A stretch of 64,000 bases of DNA, taken from NCBI GenBank assembly GCA_028293765.1, contig JAQGOG010000037.1, positions 1 to 64,000 of the forward strand, read 5' to 3'. A program made the position numbers and the translations under genes. Position 1 is the stretch's first letter, and every line of letters starts with the position of its first letter. This stretch comes from Gammaproteobacteria bacterium (lineage in GTDB: Bacteria; Pseudomonadota; Gammaproteobacteria; Steroidobacterales; Steroidobacteraceae). Below the pieces are notes generated by a model. That model had not been told where the DNA came from. It did not search any database and saw only the letters and a program-made list of their open reading frames with translations. Shown here piece by piece: positions 51,951 through 61,776 of the stretch.

Positions 51951-52766
51951 TCAAGGGCGTGTGGCGGGAAGTCCAGCCGCAATGGTCTTCGCGCTCGCGC
52001 TGCATAGCGGATGTCCCCAGCCGCTCGCGCTGACGCCCTCTTGCAGGCCAGGTGCTGGAGTAATGTCATACACAATATTGTCGGGGCGGTGCGCATCGCC
52101 ACTCACGCCGGCAGGCACGTGATCGAGACCGAGGCTGCTGCGGGTTCGCCACGCAATGTTGTGGTCTGCGCACGAGCTATCGCCGCTTACCCCAACGGCC
52201 CCGAGCAGAGTGTGCGTACTGTTATATAGAGCGAGTCCACCTCCGAAAACGTTCACACCTCCAATGCGATGCCCGACCATGGGGTCGTTGGGCTGCCCGA
52301 AGTCCGTGGCGGGCCCGCGATACGCCGTCTCCGTGTCCACCGGATTGCTGTGTTGAAGTCCGAAGAGCGAGCCGCCGGGCTGAACGGCGGAGTAGAGGTT
52401 GGCTGTCGACAGAACCAGGGCGGGCAGGCTGAACGAGTTGGCCGTGTTGGCTTTCTGCGCCGAGATCACGCGGCTGCCGGGCCACTGCGAGCCGCGATCC
52501 GACCCGGTGAAGGCGACCGCGCATACCACGCCGTCGCGATTTACCACCGTTGCCCACATGTCCAGATTGAATCCGCCATTCATCTGGTTGCGGGCCGCCA
52601 GCAGCGCGCTCCGTAACGCAGTGTGAGTGGGAAGCCCGGAGCAGCGGCTGGCTATGGGCCCATCGCTCCAATCATCCTCCTGCGGCGCGGCGGCCGCGTT
52701 GGCGGCGAAGAATGTCAGTGATGCGGTGATTGCGATTGGAACAATTCGGAACTTCGTAAGGATCAT
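51951..52766 (-). CDS. exported GlcG/HbpS-family heme-binding-like protein
   Basis: A 271-residue protein with GGAGG ahead of the ATG and a signal peptide ending in ANAAAA. The GlcG/HbpS domain is visible in LDMWATVVNRDGVVCAVAFTG, VISAQKANTANSFSLPALVLSTANLYSAVQPGGSLFGLQ, and GGVNVFGGGLALYNSTHTLLGAVGVSGDSSCADHNIAWRTRSSLGL. It is longer than the common 140-residue form because of insertions and a C-terminal extension. HbpS-type members bind heme, but heme ligands are not obvious here. Confidence 0.82.
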   Translation of the reverse strand: MILTKFRIVPIAITASLTFFAANAAAAPQEDDWSDGPIASRCSGLPTHTALRSALLAARNQMNGGFNLDMWATVVNRDGVVCAVAFTGSDRGSQWPGSRVISAQKANTANSFSLPALVLSTANLYSAVQPGGSLFGLQHSNPVDTETAYRGPATDFGQPNDPMVGHRIGGVNVFGGGLALYNSTHTLLGAVGVSGDSSCADHNIAWRTRSSLGLDHVPAGVSGDAHRPDNIVYDITPAPGLQEGVSASGWGHPLCSASAKTIAAGLPATRP

Positions 52767-53017
52767 GGTGGCGGTCCTCCTGGTCGAATTGGTTTTTTAC
52801 GCAGGTCAGATCGGCAACGGCGCGCCGCAACGGACCCAAGCCTTCTCGTTATTCGCGTGCCATCGACGATGGCCGTGGTTACGCCGAAGCTCGCGGCTAC
52901 CGGGCGCTCCCCTGGCTGCTTTGGATCATGACAAATTGTTTACCTGACTCGTAGGCATTTCCGTGAAATATTTCCCACTGAGCGTCGCAGCGCGACCGTC
53001 AAAAGAACCATCGCGGC

Positions 53018-54781
53018 GTGCTCGGCGCAACGGCTCGGCGTAATCCGGTTAAGATCACGGTCGACCCGTACGATTCAGGCGCAAATCCGCAAATGATCGC
53101 TCTGCTGGAAGCCCGCCGGGCGGGGCTCTTTTCGCGTAACCAGTGGCTGCAGAACATAGTCGCCGGCCTGATCGTCGGCGTCGTGGCGCTGCCGCTGGCG
53201 ATGGCGTTTGCGATTGCATCGGGCGCCCGTCCGGAGCAGGGCCTGTACACCGCCATCATCGGTGGCGCCTGCGTCTCGATATTCGGCGGAAGTCGCGTTC
53301 AGATCGCGGGCCCGACAGGCGCATTCGTGGCCATCCTCGCCGGCGTCACCGCCAGGTACGGCATTTCCGGCCTCGAAGTAGCGACGTTCATGGCGGGCGT
53401 CATCCTGGTGCTGATGGGCGCCGCGAAGATGGGTGCGGTCATCCGTTTTATCCCCGCACCGGTGATCGTCGGGTTCACAGCCGGTATCGGTGTGATCATT
53501 TTCGTCGGACAGTGGCGCGACTTCCTGGGTCTGCCACCCGTGAGCGGCGAGCATTTTCACGAACGGCTATGGCACCTTCTCGAGGCCCTGCCGCATCTGA
53601 ACTGGCCCACCGCCGCGCTGGCGACCTCGAGTCTGCTGCTCATCCTGTACGTGCCGCGCATCAAAGTCATGGCGCGCCTGCCGGGGCCGCTGCTGGCCAT
53701 GGTCGTTGCGACCTCCATCCAGGCTATTTTCCATCTGCCTGGCGTCGCGACCCTGGGGACCACGTTTGGCGGGATTTCACGGGGCCTGCCTTCCTTCAGC
53801 CTCCCCGATCTCTCGTTGTCGCACGTGATCGCCCTCATTGCGCCGGCGTTCACCATCGCGCTGCTCGGCTCCATCGAATCCCTGCTGTCGGCGGTGGTGG
53901 CCGACGGCATGGCAGGCACCCGGCACGATTCGAACCAGGAATTGATCGGGCAGGGTATCGCCAACATCGTATCCCCGCTGTTCGCAGGATTTGCTGCCAC
54001 GGGTGCCATTGCACGTACTGCAACCAACATTCGTAACGGCGGCACGAGCCCACTAGCCGGCATCACTCACGCGCTCACGCTGGTAGCCGTACTGCTGTTC
54101 CTTGCGCCGCTGGCCTCCAGCATCCCGCTCGCGGCGTTAGCGGCGATTCTGTTCGTGGTCGCGTGGAACATGAGCGAGTTGCATCGATTCGCGGACATGC
54201 TGCGAAAAGCGCCCCGGGCGGATCGCGTCATTCTGCTGATCACGTTCCTGCTCACCGTGTTTGCGGACCTCGTCATTGCAGTCAACGTGGGCGTGATTCT
54301 TGCGGTGCTGCAGTTCCTGCGGCGCATGGCAGAGACTGTCGAAGCCCAGCCGGTGGAGGCCCGCGCGCTCAAAGCGGAGCTCTCCGAGCTGGGAGTGACG
54401 CAGCTGCCGTCACAGATCATGGTGTATGAAATCGCCGGCCCGATGTTTTTCGCGGCGGTCGAGAACTTCCGGCGCCCCTTGCTCGAGACCCGGCCGTACC
54501 CCGAGACGCTGATCATCCGGCTCGATCGGGTGCCGTTCATGGATATCACCGGCATCCAGACACTCCACGAGGTGATTGGCACGCTGCGCAAGCGCGGCGT
54601 TTCCGTTCTGCTCTGCGAGGCCAACGCGCGCGTTTACGCCAAGCTTCAAGCCGCGGGTGTGTTGTCTGGGGGCGCGGACGACGGATATTTCGAATCGTTG
54701 CGGGATGCACTGCTGCGTGCGGGTGTCAGGGGTGGCGCCCGAAACTCGAATTTGAACCAATATAACTCTGTAACACCTTGA
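53018..54781 (+). CDS. SulP-family anion transporter with STAS domain
   Basis: A frame of 587 codons for an inner-membrane anion transporter. NIVAGLIVGVVALPLAMAFAIASGARPEQGLYTAIIGG and VQIAGPTGAFVAILAGV are SulP hallmarks. About twelve spans are followed by a cytoplasmic STAS domain (FFAAVENFRRPLLE, LIIRLDRVPFMDITGIQTLHEVIGTLRKRGVSVLLCEAN). Sulfate, bicarbonate or other anions are possible substrates; no cysteine biosynthesis or carbonic anhydrase gene adjoins. The GTG at 53018 lacks a clear ribosome binding site, and ATG 53093 is an alternative that would keep all of the membrane domain. Confidence 0.9.
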   Translation: MLGATARRNPVKITVDPYDSGANPQMIALLEARRAGLFSRNQWLQNIVAGLIVGVVALPLAMAFAIASGARPEQGLYTAIIGGACVSIFGGSRVQIAGPTGAFVAILAGVTARYGISGLEVATFMAGVILVLMGAAKMGAVIRFIPAPVIVGFTAGIGVIIFVGQWRDFLGLPPVSGEHFHERLWHLLEALPHLNWPTAALATSSLLLILYVPRIKVMARLPGPLLAMVVATSIQAIFHLPGVATLGTTFGGISRGLPSFSLPDLSLSHVIALIAPAFTIALLGSIESLLSAVVADGMAGTRHDSNQELIGQGIANIVSPLFAGFAATGAIARTATNIRNGGTSPLAGITHALTLVAVLLFLAPLASSIPLAALAAILFVVAWNMSELHRFADMLRKAPRADRVILLITFLLTVFADLVIAVNVGVILAVLQFLRRMAETVEAQPVEARALKAELSELGVTQLPSQIMVYEIAGPMFFAAVENFRRPLLETRPYPETLIIRLDRVPFMDITGIQTLHEVIGTLRKRGVSVLLCEANARVYAKLQAAGVLSGGADDGYFESLRDALLRAGVRGGARNSNLNQYNSVTP

Positions 54782-54805
54782 AATAATTAATTTTTATATG
54801 GAAGT
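54776..54805 (+). promoter_or_regulatory. AT-rich promoter-like island ahead of msrB
   Basis: CTTGAAATAATTAATTTTTATATGG is by far the most AT-rich run in this part of the window and lies about 110 bp ahead of the msrB start, overlapping the SulP stop. It probably contains the msrB promoter, but -35 and -10 boxes at standard spacing cannot be fixed. Confidence 0.35.
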
Positions 54806-54914
54806 CGGTGCAACCGACAACGGCCTGAATGGCTTGCAAATGTGCGCGCCAGCCCCCAACAATTCACGGCCAAAGACCCCCCCGACATCCCGCAAACGGG
54901 TAGGAGCCGCCGCC

Positions 54915-55388
54915 ATGACCTCTTTCGACCTGAGCCCGCCCACCGAAGCGCAGCGCCGCGAGATCACCGCCGGACTCGATAGCAGCGAGCGTCGCGTCCT
55001 GCTGGAGCATGGCACCGAAGCGGCATTCTGCGGGGTCTTCCTCGACAACAAGAAGGATGGCATCTATACCTGCCGGTTCTGCGGATTGCCGCTGTTCCGC
55101 TCGAGCGCAAAGTTCGACTCGGGCACCGGCTGGCCGAGCTTTTTCAAGCCGTACGATGACGCCCATATCAAGCGCATCCGCGACATCAGCTATGGAATGG
55201 TCCGTGTGGAAGAGGTATGCGCGCGCTGTGGCAGCCACCTTGGGCACGTTTTCCCTGACGGCCCCGCCCCGACCGGAGAGCGGCACTGTCTGAATTCCGT
55301 CTCGCTCTCCTTCACCGACGAGGGCGCGGCGCTACCCGACGTGCTGAAACGTGGCGCACCGGAAGGCGCGCCCGATTCCGCGCATTGA
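54915..55388 (+). CDS. msrB: peptide-methionine (R)-S-oxide reductase MsrB
   Basis: ATG 54915, eight bases behind TAGGAG, gives 157 residues. The zinc site is formed by CRFC (Cys53, Cys56) and CARC (Cys102, Cys105). The catalytic cysteine is in GERHCLNSVSL (Cys125). FDSGTGWPSFFKP and SHLGHVFPDGP are invariant MsrB segments. It repairs methionine-R-sulfoxide in proteins using thioredoxin. There is no signal peptide, so it is cytoplasmic. Confidence 0.95.
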   Translation: MTSFDLSPPTEAQRREITAGLDSSERRVLLEHGTEAAFCGVFLDNKKDGIYTCRFCGLPLFRSSAKFDSGTGWPSFFKPYDDAHIKRIRDISYGMVRVEEVCARCGSHLGHVFPDGPAPTGERHCLNSVSLSFTDEGAALPDVLKRGAPEGAPDSAH

Positions 55389-55473
55389 TGCAGTCGTGTT
55401 GGGGTGTGCGCCTCCTGCCGCTCAAAATTTGAATGTCGTGCGCGTACGCAGATCCTGATCGTGGCGGTACGCG

Positions 55474-56811
55474 TCAGTTGCGGATCTCCATCGGGCGATT
55501 CAAGCGCAGTGCCGCCAGCGTGCACGCTGCACCCGAAAGCAGATAGACGCTCACGTACGCAAGCCCGAAATGCGCGGACAGGCCCAGTGCAACCAGCGGC
55601 GCGAAGGCGGCCCCAATGAGCCAGGCGAGGTCGGACGTTAGCGCGGCAGCTGTGTAGCGGTACTTCGCTTCGAAGTTGGAATTGACTGCGCCAGCCGCCT
55701 GGCCGTAGGAAAGGCCGAGCAAGGTGAAGCCGAGGAGGATGAAAACGTCCTGTCCGAGCCGGCCGCCGCCCAGCAGTGTCGGCGCGAAGCCGCTGAATAC
55801 CGCGATGAGAACCGCGAGGGTGCCGAGTGTGCGGCGTCGGCCGATACGGTCCGCGATTCGTCCCGAAGCGACGATCCCGACGGCAGCGATCCCCGCACCG
55901 ATCATCTGGACGACCAGGAACTCGCTGATGGACTGCGTCGAGTAGAGCCTGATCCACGACAACGGGAACACCGTCACGAGGTGGAACAGGGCATAACTCG
56001 CCAGCGCGGCAAAGGCACCCACTACGAGGTTGCGCCCCTGCGACCGGACCATCTCGACGACATCGGTAGGCTCGAGCTCGCGCTCATCGAGCAGCAGTGC
56101 GTATTCGTTTGTGGCCACCAACCGCAGGCGCGCGAACAGCGCGACCACGTTGATGGCGAAGGCCACGTAGAACGGATAACGCCAGCCCCAGTCGAGGAAA
56201 TCCTCCGCTGACAGGCTGGACCATAGGAACGCGAACAGCCCGCTCGCCACGATGAAGCCTACCGGCGCGCCCAGCTGCCCGAGCATCGCGTACCATCCGC
56301 GCCGATTCGGCGGCGCGTTAAGGGCCAACAGCGATGGGAGTCCGTCCCAGGACCCGCCGAGTGCGACGCCCTGGCCGACGCGGAAAATCGACAGCAGTAC
56401 GATCGAGGTCATGCCCAGGCTGGCGTACCCCGGCAGGAAGGCGATGCCTGCCGTCGAGATGCCGAGCAGGAAGAGGGCGGTCGTCAGCTTGGCTTCGCGT
56501 CCGAAGCGGCGCTGGATGCCCATGAATGCGATCGAGCCGACGGGCCGGGCGATGAACGCGAACGAGAACACGACAAACGCGTACAGTGTTCCCTCGAGGC
56601 CTTTCTCGAATGGGAAAAACACGGCGGGAAATACCAACACCGACGCAATGCCGTAGACGAAGAAATCGAAGTATTCCGAGGCGCGGCCGATGATTACGCC
56701 GATGGCGATCTCGCCGGGCGCTATCTTGGAATGATGGGCGCTCACCCGGCGGGTGTCGCTCTCGAACGCGTGGCGTGCAGATTCCATGGGCTCGTGATCG
56801 GTACTGGACAT
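55474..56811 (-). CDS. MFS transporter, metabolite:H+ symporter (MHS) family
   Basis: ATG 56811 (MSSTDHEP) gives 445 residues with about twelve spans; an upstream ATG at 56862 is in frame. IGVIIGRASEYFDFFVYGIASVLVFPAVFFP is the MHS version of the first span, and FIARPVGSIAFMGIQRRFGREAKLTTALFLLGIST followed by RVGQGVALGGSWDGLPSLLALNAPPNRRGWYAMLGQLGAPVGF are family signatures (GGSWDG replaces the usual GGEWGG). Members take up organic acids, osmolytes or aromatic acids with protons. The substrate is unknown. Confidence 0.88.
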   Translation of the reverse strand: MSSTDHEPMESARHAFESDTRRVSAHHSKIAPGEIAIGVIIGRASEYFDFFVYGIASVLVFPAVFFPFEKGLEGTLYAFVVFSFAFIARPVGSIAFMGIQRRFGREAKLTTALFLLGISTAGIAFLPGYASLGMTSIVLLSIFRVGQGVALGGSWDGLPSLLALNAPPNRRGWYAMLGQLGAPVGFIVASGLFAFLWSSLSAEDFLDWGWRYPFYVAFAINVVALFARLRLVATNEYALLLDERELEPTDVVEMVRSQGRNLVVGAFAALASYALFHLVTVFPLSWIRLYSTQSISEFLVVQMIGAGIAAVGIVASGRIADRIGRRRTLGTLAVLIAVFSGFAPTLLGGGRLGQDVFILLGFTLLGLSYGQAAGAVNSNFEAKYRYTAAALTSDLAWLIGAAFAPLVALGLSAHFGLAYVSVYLLSGAACTLAALRLNRPMEIRN

Positions 56812-56919
56812 AACCATCGCAGAGGGTCGACTCGTTATGCCGACGATATGCGAGAGTCTCACCTGACCGAGGCTCGTGGCGATAGGACAAAACGTCCAAT
56901 CCCTGGCAGCCTCGAATGG

Positions 56920-56932
56920 ACCTAGATTAGGT
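56920..56932. promoter_or_regulatory. inverted repeat in cyo promoter region
   Basis: ACCTA-GAT-TAGGT is a perfect five-base inverted repeat 35 bp ahead of the cyoA start. It sits where a promoter or operator for the oxidase operon is expected. No regulator is assigned. Confidence 0.35.
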
Positions 56933-56966
56933 TCATCCGAGGTAACGTCGGCCCAAGATTCCGCCC

Positions 56967-57881
56967 ATGCCCTCCCTAAAGAACTTTCGCGGACTGCTGC
57001 TGCTTCCGGCTGCGCTGCTGACGGGCTGCGACCTGGTCCTGCTCAACCCGTCGGGCGCCGTCGCGGCACAGCAGGGGCACCTCATTGTCGTGGCCACGGT
57101 GCTGATGCTGTTGATCGTCGTGCCGGTAATGGGCCTGATCGTATTGTTCGCCTGGCGTTATCGAAATTCAAACAGCCGGGCGACCTATGCGCCGGATTGG
57201 GATCACTCCACGCAACTGGAGCTCCTCATCTGGGCGGCTCCGCTGCTGATCATTATCGCCCTGGGCGCGGTGACCTGGATCAGCACCCATACGCTCGATC
57301 CCTACCGGCCGTTGCAGCGGCTGGATGCCAGGCGGCCCGTTGCCGCGGGCACTCAACCCTTGACCGTAGAAGTCGTGGCGCTCGATTGGAAATGGCTGTT
57401 CATTTACCCCGAACAAGGCATTGCGGTCGTGAACGATCTGGCCGCCCCCGTGGATGTGCCGATCACATTCAAGATCACGGCGTCCTCGGTGATGAATTCA
57501 TTCTTCATCCCCACACTGGCGGGCCAGATCTACGCCATGCCGGGCATGCAAACCGAGTTGCACGCGGTCATGAACCATCCGGGCGATTACGACGGCTTCT
57601 CGGCGAACTACAGCGGCGCGGGCTTTTCGGGCATGCGGTTCAAGTTTCACGGCATGAGCGCCGGCGATTTCGCCGGTTGGGTGCAGAAGGCCAAGGCCGA
57701 CGGCAAGGTGCTCGGCCGCGCAGACTACCTGCAGCTCCAACAGCCCAGCGAACGCGAGCCGGTGCGCCGCTACGCCACCGTAGCGACGGGCCTGTACGAC
57801 GCAATCCTCAACCGCTGCGCGACCGGGAATGAGCTCACACCTGGAATCCGAGACCACCAATGCTCGACCACCCCGAATTGA
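56967..57881 (+). CDS. cyoA: cytochrome bo-type quinol oxidase subunit II
   Basis: The 304-residue product has a lipoprotein-like signal ([12 protein letters not shown]), two spans ([25 protein letters not shown] and [21 protein letters not shown]), and a periplasmic cupredoxin domain ([59 protein letters not shown]). The copper-A ligands of cytochrome c oxidases are absent: the region corresponding to CxxxC reads [11 protein letters not shown], as in quinol oxidases. It is the first gene of cyoABCD and overlaps cyoB by 22 bp. Confidence 0.94.
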   Translation: MPSLKNFRGLLLLPAALLTGCDLVLLNPSGAVAAQQGHLIVVATVLMLLIVVPVMGLIVLFAWRYRNSNSRATYAPDWDHSTQLELLIWAAPLLIIIALGAVTWISTHTLDPYRPLQRLDARRPVAAGTQPLTVEVVALDWKWLFIYPEQGIAVVNDLAAPVDVPITFKITASSVMNSFFIPTLAGQIYAMPGMQTELHAVMNHPGDYDGFSANYSGAGFSGMRFKFHGMSAGDFAGWVQKAKADGKVLGRADYLQLQQPSEREPVRRYATVATGLYDAILNRCATGNELTPGIRDHQCSTTPN

Positions 57882-59863
57882 AGCGCCTCGTGTTGGGCCG
57901 GCTCACGTGGGATGCGATTCCGTTTCACGAGCCGATCCTGCTTTGGACTTTCGTAGCAGTCGCACTCGGCGCGGCGGGCGTAGTCGCCGCAGTGACCTAT
58001 TACCGCCTCTGGGGCGTGCTGTGGCGAGACTGGATTACCAGCATCGATCACAAAAAGATCGGCATCATGTACGTCATCCTCGGACTGGTGATGCTGCTGC
58101 GGGGCTTCTCGGACGCCATCATGATGCGGGCGCAGCAGGCGATCTCGTTCGGCCATTCGATGGGCTATCTGCCGCCGCATCACTACGACCAGATTTTCAC
58201 GGCGCACGGCGTGATCATGATCTTCTTCGTGGCGATGCCCCTGGTCACGGGACTGATGAACTTCATCGTGCCCCTGCAGATCGGCGCTCGCGACGTCGCG
58301 TTCCCGTTCCTTAACAACTTCAGCTTCTGGATGACCACCTTCGGGGCGGCGTTGGTAATGATGTCGCTGTTCGTCGGCGAGTTCGCGCGCACCGGTTGGC
58401 TCGCATATCCGCCGCTGTCCGGCATCGCGTCCAGTCCGGACGTGGGCGTCGATTATTACATCTGGTCCCTGCAGATCGCTGGCGTGGGCACCCTGTTGTC
58501 GGGCATCAATCTCATTGCGACCATCGTGAAGATGCGTGCTCCGGGGATGACCCTGATGAAGATGCCGGTGTTCACATGGACGGCACTGTGCACGAACGTA
58601 CTCATAGTGGCCGCCTTCCCCGTGCTCACAGCCGTGCTCGCGCTCCTCGCGCTGGACCGCTACGTCGGGACGAGCTTCTTCACCAACGACTTCGGCGGCA
58701 ACCCGATGATGTACGTCAACCTCATCTGGATCTGGGGCCATCCGGAGGTGTACATCCTCATCCTGCCCGCCTTCGGCGTCTTCTCCGAGGTGGTGGCCAC
58801 TTTTTCCGGTAAGCGTCTGTTCGGCTACGCCTCTATGGTGTACGCGACAGTCGTGATCACGATCCTGTCGTATCTCGTCTGGCTGCACCATTTCTTTACC
58901 ATGGGATCGGGCGCGAGCGTCAATTCGTTCTTCGGCATCACCACGATGATCATCTCGATTCCGACGGGAGCTAAGATGTTCAACTGGCTCTTTACCATGT
59001 ATCGCGGCCGCATCCGCTTCGAGCTCCCGATGATGTGGACCATCGGCTTCATGTTCACCTTCATGATCGGCGGTATGACGGGCGTCCTGCTCGCCGTGCC
59101 GCCGGCCGACTTCGCGCTCCACAACAGTCTGTTCCTCGTCGCGCACTTCCATAACGTCATCATCGGCGGCGTGCTGTTCGGCATGCTGGCGGGCATCACC
59201 TACTGGTTCCCCAAGGCGTTCGGGTACCGCCTCGATCCGTTCTGGGGCAAGTGTTCGTTCTGGTTCTGGATTACCGGGTTCTGGTTCGCCTTCATGCCGC
59301 TCTACGTGCTGGGCCTGATGGGGGTGACGCGACGCTTGAGTCATTTCGAGGATCCCTCGCTGCAGATCTGGTTTCAGATCGCGGCCTTCGGTGCGGTGCT
59401 GATCCTGTTGGGGATCCTTTCGTTCATCGTGCAACTGGTGGTCAGCTTCCGGCGGCGCGAGTCGCTACGCGATACGACAGGCGATCCGTGGGACGGCCGA
59501 ACTCTCGAATGGTCGACGTCATCGCCGCCGCCGGCCTACAACTTCGCCTTCACGCCACGAATCCACGACACCGACACCTGGGCGGACATGAAGAGGCAAC
59601 GATATATCCGGCCGCAGGACGGGTTCAACGCCATCCACATGCCGAAAAACACCGGCGCGGGCTTCGTCCTTGCCGCACTGAGTGCGGTCTGCGCCTTCGC
59701 CCTGATCTGGCAGATGTGGCTGCCGGCAGGCATCGCTTTCGTCGCGCTTCTGTCCGCGATCATCGTGCACACATTCAACTACGATCGCGACTTCCACATA
59801 CCTGCGGACGAGGTCGTCCGCGTGGAGAACGCGCGCACACACCTGTTGGCCGCTCATGTCTGA
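57860..59863 (+). CDS. cyoB: cytochrome bo-type quinol oxidase subunit I
   Basis: The 667-residue heme-copper oxidase core. The heme b ligand histidine lies in [35 protein letters not shown] contains the CuB histidine cross-linked to tyrosine, and WLHHFFTMG supplies the next two CuB histidines. [30 protein letters not shown] carries the heme ligands near the C-terminal half. The extended N- and C-terminal spans are those of CyoB. It reduces oxygen to water with ubiquinol and pumps protons. Confidence 0.96.
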   Translation: MLDHPELKRLVLGRLTWDAIPFHEPILLWTFVAVALGAAGVVAAVTYYRLWGVLWRDWITSIDHKKIGIMYVILGLVMLLRGFSDAIMMRAQQAISFGHSMGYLPPHHYDQIFTAHGVIMIFFVAMPLVTGLMNFIVPLQIGARDVAFPFLNNFSFWMTTFGAALVMMSLFVGEFARTGWLAYPPLSGIASSPDVGVDYYIWSLQIAGVGTLLSGINLIATIVKMRAPGMTLMKMPVFTWTALCTNVLIVAAFPVLTAVLALLALDRYVGTSFFTNDFGGNPMMYVNLIWIWGHPEVYILILPAFGVFSEVVATFSGKRLFGYASMVYATVVITILSYLVWLHHFFTMGSGASVNSFFGITTMIISIPTGAKMFNWLFTMYRGRIRFELPMMWTIGFMFTFMIGGMTGVLLAVPPADFALHNSLFLVAHFHNVIIGGVLFGMLAGITYWFPKAFGYRLDPFWGKCSFWFWITGFWFAFMPLYVLGLMGVTRRLSHFEDPSLQIWFQIAAFGAVLILLGILSFIVQLVVSFRRRESLRDTTGDPWDGRTLEWSTSSPPPAYNFAFTPRIHDTDTWADMKRQRYIRPQDGFNAIHMPKNTGAGFVLAALSAVCAFALIWQMWLPAGIAFVALLSAIIVHTFNYDRDFHIPADEVVRVENARTHLLAAHV

Positions 59864-60497
59864 AGTTACTTCGCCCGTCGCTTCCGTTGCCCCGGTCGCC
59901 GTCCGGAGCGCGCGCTTCTACGTGACCAGCGAGCATCACCCGGAAAACGGGACGCTGCTGGGGTTCTGGCTGTACCTGATGAGCGATTGTCTCGTCTTTG
60001 CATGCCTGTTCGCCATGTATGGCGTGCTGGGTCGAAGCTACGCGGCGGGCCCTTCGGGCGCCGACCTGTTTGAACTGCCGCTGGTCGCAGTCAACACTTC
60101 GCTATTGCTGCTGTCATCGATTACCTACGGCGTCGCAATGTTGGAGATGCAGCGCAATCGGCTGCTGGCGACCCTGGCTTGGCTCGGCATCACAGGGCTG
60201 CTCGGTGCCGGTTTCGTCGGCGTAGAGCTCCATGAGTTTGCAAATCTGATCCACGCAGGCGCCGGGCCGCAGCGCAGCGCTTTCCTGTCGTCGTTCTTCA
60301 CTCTGGTCGGTACTCACGGCCTGCATGTGAGCGTCGGCGTCGTCTGGCTCGTCACGATGATGGTGCAGTTGACGCAAAAGGGTCTCATCCCTGAAAACCG
60401 GCGACGGCTGCTGTGCCTATCCATGTTCTGGCATTTCCTGGACGTGGTGTGGATCGGTGTTTTCACCTTCGTCTATCTGATGGGAGCCTTGCCATGA
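59856..60497 (+). CDS. cyoC: cytochrome bo-type quinol oxidase subunit III
   Basis: A 213-residue protein overlapping cyoB by 8 bp. It has five spans, with [24 protein letters not shown] and [50 protein letters not shown] typical of CyoC. Its role is structural support of subunit I and proton access. It ends overlapping cyoD in ATGA. Confidence 0.94.
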   Translation: MSEVTSPVASVAPVAVRSARFYVTSEHHPENGTLLGFWLYLMSDCLVFACLFAMYGVLGRSYAAGPSGADLFELPLVAVNTSLLLLSSITYGVAMLEMQRNRLLATLAWLGITGLLGAGFVGVELHEFANLIHAGAGPQRSAFLSSFFTLVGTHGLHVSVGVVWLVTMMVQLTQKGLIPENRRRLLCLSMFWHFLDVVWIGVFTFVYLMGALP

Positions 60498-60895
60498 CCC
60501 CCCCGTACACCGGGACCCCAGTCCACACCGGGGGCGATGCTGAGCACGGGCCTGAAGCCGGGGCCGCTCACAGCAGCCTCAAAGGATATGTGACCGGTTT
60601 CGTCCTGTCCGTGGTCCTGACGGCAGTTCCATTCTGGCTCGTCATGAGCAAGGCGTTCGACAAGTCCAGCACCACAGCCGTCGTCATCCTGGGATTCGCC
60701 GCCGTGCAGATCGTCGTCCACATGATTTACTTCCTGCACATGAACACGAAGTCGGAAGGGGGCTGGTCGCTCCTGGCGCTGATCTTCACTGTCATGATCG
60801 TTGTGATTGCGCTCAGCGGCTCTCTTTGGGTGATGTACCACCTCAACCACAACATGATGCCTGCGTCGATGCACGACATGCGCAATATGCCGTGA
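60494..60895 (+). CDS. cyoD: cytochrome bo-type quinol oxidase subunit IV
   Basis: ATG 60494 overlaps the cyoC stop. The 133-residue protein has a polar N-terminus and three spans: YVTGFVLSVVLTAVPFWLVM, AVVILGFAAVQIVVHMIYFLHMN and LLALIFTVMIVVIALSGSLWVMYHLNHNMM. This is the CyoD/COX4_pro pattern, with a slightly Met/His-rich C-terminal tail (NHNMMPASMHDMRNMP). CyoD helps CuB assembly in subunit I. Confidence 0.93.
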   Translation: MTPPYTGTPVHTGGDAEHGPEAGAAHSSLKGYVTGFVLSVVLTAVPFWLVMSKAFDKSSTTAVVILGFAAVQIVVHMIYFLHMNTKSEGGWSLLALIFTVMIVVIALSGSLWVMYHLNHNMMPASMHDMRNMP

Positions 60896-61746
60896 CTCCG
60901 TTAGTCCGAAACGCCGTCGCAGAAGGGCGCTCATCAGGTTCAGCGCGCGGGGCTCTCGGAGCGGTGGCTCGTGGTCGGCACTCTACGGGCACTGTGCTGG
61001 TGGCGGCATTCGGCGCATTTCTGCTCTTCGCCGGCTTCGTCGCACTCGGTACCTGGCAGCTGGAGCGCCGCATTTGGAAGCTCGATCTCATCTTCCGGGT
61101 CGAGCAGCGTGTGCACGCACCAGCCGTGATGGCGCCCACAGCGTCTCAATGGGCGCGGTTGACCGCCGCCAACAGTGAATACCGCCACTTACGAGCGATC
61201 GGCACCTTCCTCAACGGCTCTGCGACCCTGGTACAGGCCACGACCGAACTCGGAGCGGGTTTTTGGGTGCTGACGCCGCTTCGGCAGGCGGACGGCAGCG
61301 TAATCCTGGTCAATCGCGGCTTCGTCCCCCTGGCTGGCCGGCCCCCGGAATGGCGCGATCGCGCCGCTCTCGGCGCCGATGAGCCGACGGGCACAGCCAC
61401 TGTGACTGGGCTCTTACGGATGACAGAGCCCGGGGGCGCCTTCCTGCGCCAGAACAATGCGGCCGCGAACCGCTGGTATTCACGAGACGTGCAGGCTATT
61501 GCTACGGCGCGCGGACTCAGCCGCGTTGCGCCTTATTTCATTGACGCGGCCGCCGTACCGGGTGCGGCAAGCGGCTCCCCCCGGACGCCGGACAGTGGCC
61601 CTGTGGGCGGCTTGACGGTGATCGCCTTCCACAACAACCATCTCGTCTACGCGATCACCTGGTATACGCTTGCGCTGATGGTCGCCGGCGGCGCTTGGCT
61701 TGCGGTTCGTGAAGAGCGCCGAGCGCGGCCGTTGAATGGGCCCTGA
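60892..61746 (+). CDS. SURF1-family oxidase assembly protein
   Basis: GTG 60892 overlaps the cyoD stop (GTGA), giving 284 residues. The first span is LVAAFGAFLLFAGFVALGTWQLERRIWKLDLI, with the SURF1 signature LGTWQLERRxWK. YRHLRAIGTFLNG, WVLTPLRQADGSVILVNRGFVPL and NNHLVYAITWYTLALMVAGG (second span) complete the family pattern. SURF1 assists heme insertion during assembly of heme-copper oxidases, fitting its place at the end of the cyo operon. No heme O synthase (cyoE) gene is visible in the window. Confidence 0.92.
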   Translation: MTPLVRNAVAEGRSSGSARGALGAVARGRHSTGTVLVAAFGAFLLFAGFVALGTWQLERRIWKLDLIFRVEQRVHAPAVMAPTASQWARLTAANSEYRHLRAIGTFLNGSATLVQATTELGAGFWVLTPLRQADGSVILVNRGFVPLAGRPPEWRDRAALGADEPTGTATVTGLLRMTEPGGAFLRQNNAAANRWYSRDVQAIATARGLSRVAPYFIDAAAVPGAASGSPRTPDSGPVGGLTVIAFHNNHLVYAITWYTLALMVAGGAWLAVREERRARPLNGP

Positions 61747-61776
61747 TCCCGGCCTGCATTGACTCAGGAGACGAGA

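Noticed and set aside
52957-52969. ATTTCCGTGAAAT ahead of the SulP gene as a further operator copy
   Set aside because: The half-sites are one base closer than in the consensus and the inner A is missing, so it does not fit the 6-2-6 pattern.
56885-56897. GGAC/GTCC inverted repeat ahead of cyoA as a RegA box
   Set aside because: Four-base arms are too short, and the sequence does not match a RegA consensus closely enough to claim.
57770-59434. A 554-codon minus-strand open frame opposite cyoA and cyoB
   Set aside because: It is extremely rich in His, Glu, Asp and Arg, typical of the antisense of a membrane protein; cyoB on the plus strand is unambiguous.
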